DNA from: Pseudomonadota bacterium
GTDB taxonomy: Bacteria > Pseudomonadota > Gammaproteobacteria > UBA1113
DNA length: 6,422 nt
Direction of reading: 5' to 3'
Assembly: GCA_021782065.1 (NCBI GenBank)
Contig: JAJXVQ010000065.1
Location: 1 to 6,422 of the forward strand
Shown: positions 5,371-6,422 of the stretch, piece after piece
Layout of the letters: each line of letters begins with the position of its first letter
Numbering within the stretch: the first letter of the stretch is position 1
Program-made: the position numbers and the translations under genes
Notes under the pieces: model-generated
The model's input: the letters and a program-made list of their open reading frames with translations, nothing else
Told to the model about the DNA's origin: nothing
The model's database searches: none

Positions 5371-6422
5371 GTCCTTGTCGCTCTCTAATAACGGATTTTG
5401 GATTAAATCTTCATCCACGGCTTCGATTTTACGAAAATGGCTGGTGATCTTGCGTGCCGAGGTATTTACATCGGTCACATCCCTATTAGCTTGTTCTATG
5501 TGTTTGGCCAAGTTATCCATACGAGTTTGGAAGCGATCAAAATCTTTACCCAAGGCGCGCAAATGTTGTTGAATAATATGAACTTGTTCGCGCGTGGCTT
5601 GATCTTTAATGACAGCGCGGGCAGTGGTTAATATGGCCATTAAGGTAGTAGGGGACACCAACCAGACTCGCTTTTTTTGCGCGTATTCCACTACATCGGG
5701 GAAATAACTAACTATTTCACTGAAAACGGCTTCGGCCGGTAAAAACAACACGGCACCATCGGCTGTTTCGCCTGGCAAGATATATTTATCGCCAATATCG
5801 TCTACGTGTTTTTTCAGATCTTGTCTAAAGCGTTGTTCGGCAGCTTTGCGATAAGGATCATTTGCGGTTAAAGCATGCATAGCTTGATAATTTTCTAAGG
5901 GGAATTTGGCATCGATGGCGATGTTGCCCGTAGGTTCGGGTAAGAATAATAAGCAATCTACGCGTTTGCCGTTGGATAAAGTGTGTTGCAATGAAAATTG
6001 ATTTTCCGGTAAAAAATTGCGTATGAGTGCACTTAATTGCACTTCACCAAAAGCACCGCGCGAGGATTTGTCGGATAAGATTGCTTGTAAGCTTACTACA
6101 TTAGTGGATAATTCGGTGATTTTTTTCTGCGCCTCGTCGATCAAACTCAAACGCTGAATAATAGCCTGGAAGGTCGCCGTTGTTTTTTCAAAGCCCTCGC
6201 TCAAACGTTTTTCCACTTGCGCGCTGATAGACTTTAAATGTTCAGCGACAGTTTCGTTTAAGCGTTGCATCGCTTGCGTGCTGCTTTGCGTATTTTGATT
6301 TAAAACAGTTAAGATGTGCTGGCTTAACTCGTTAATGTTTTTATGTAAACTTTCTTGTAACACGGTGAGTTGTTTTAATTGATGCTCGCTAAAATCTAGG
6401 CGCAATTGTGTTGCATATTCTT
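5356..6422 (-). CDS. rmuC: DNA recombination protein RmuC, N-terminus cut by the window edge
   Basis: RmuC proteins limit DNA inversion and rearrangement in E. coli and carry a nuclease-like fold; the biochemical activity is poorly defined. The frame stays open to the last base of the window, so the TTG at 6405 is an internal leucine and the start lies outside. About 354 residues are visible against about 450-500 for full family members; the missing part would include the usual N-terminal membrane anchor. Counting from the leucine at 6405, a coiled coil covers about 5-112. The conserved core begins at SSRGAFGEVQLSALI (114-128), followed by GKRVDCLLFLP (146-156) and IAIDAKFPLENY (162-173), whose D and K match the PD-(D/E)xK-like site. 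FLPAEAVFSE (221-230) and VWLVSPTTLMAIL (247-259) are also family hallmarks. A second coiled coil lies near 270-325. The gene faces aroE. Confidence 0.93.
   Translation of the reverse strand, partial: EYATQLRLDFSEHQLKQLTVLQESLHKNINELSQHILTVLNQNTQSSTQAMQRLNETVAEHLKSISAQVEKRLSEGFEKTTATFQAIIQRLSLIDEAQKKITELSTNVVSLQAILSDKSSRGAFGEVQLSALIRNFLPENQFSLQHTLSNGKRVDCLLFLPEPTGNIAIDAKFPLENYQAMHALTANDPYRKAAEQRFRQDLKKHVDDIGDKYILPGETADGAVLFLPAEAVFSEIVSYFPDVVEYAQKKRVWLVSPTTLMAILTTARAVIKDQATREQVHIIQQHLRALGKDFDRFQTRMDNLAKHIEQANRDVTDVNTSARKITSHFRKIEAVDEDLIQNPLLESDKDLTLE

Overview
The window looks like a moderately AT-rich gammaproteobacterial chromosome. RplT, PheS, Adk (long LID without zinc cysteines), AroE and RmuC all read as gammaproteobacterial housekeeping proteins. 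The AT-richness, decayed gene remnants and a large serine-rich orphan protein would suit a host-associated member of the Legionellales (Coxiella/Rickettsiella/Legionella-like). That placement is inference from general appearance, not from a search.

Left part (1-3075, all + strand): the 3' part of rplT, then pheS six bases later. A 173-bp gap follows, holding a hairpin, a dispersed-type palindrome and a small terminator-like hairpin. Then come adk, a short GC-rich inverted repeat, and aroE with a strong ribosome binding site. pheT, the usual partner directly after pheS, is absent; adk sits in its place.

Right part (3076-6422): two genes without recognisable family, both on the - strand. One encodes about 514 aa (3087-4631) and the other 103 aa (4989-5300). 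Between them lies a scar: a decayed 3' piece of rmuC (- strand, 4698-4803) fused directly to a 3' piece of aroE (+ strand, 4803-4940). The intact rmuC (- strand) runs off the right edge. The order aroE, gene A, rmuC remnant, aroE remnant, gene B, rmuC is what a tandem duplication of an aroE-rmuC junction region would leave (about 2936 to 5586 in present coordinates). Each copy now carries a different - strand gene. A plausible sigma70 promoter, whose -35 element lies in the last codons of rmuC, is present in both copies, so the duplication may have supplied each orphan gene with a similar promoter.

How the genes work together: RplT (ribosome), PheS (tRNA charging), Adk (nucleotide balance), AroE (shikimate pathway) and RmuC (DNA maintenance) are independent housekeeping functions. 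The accessory interest is the aroE-rmuC interval, which behaves like a small site of duplication and gene gain.
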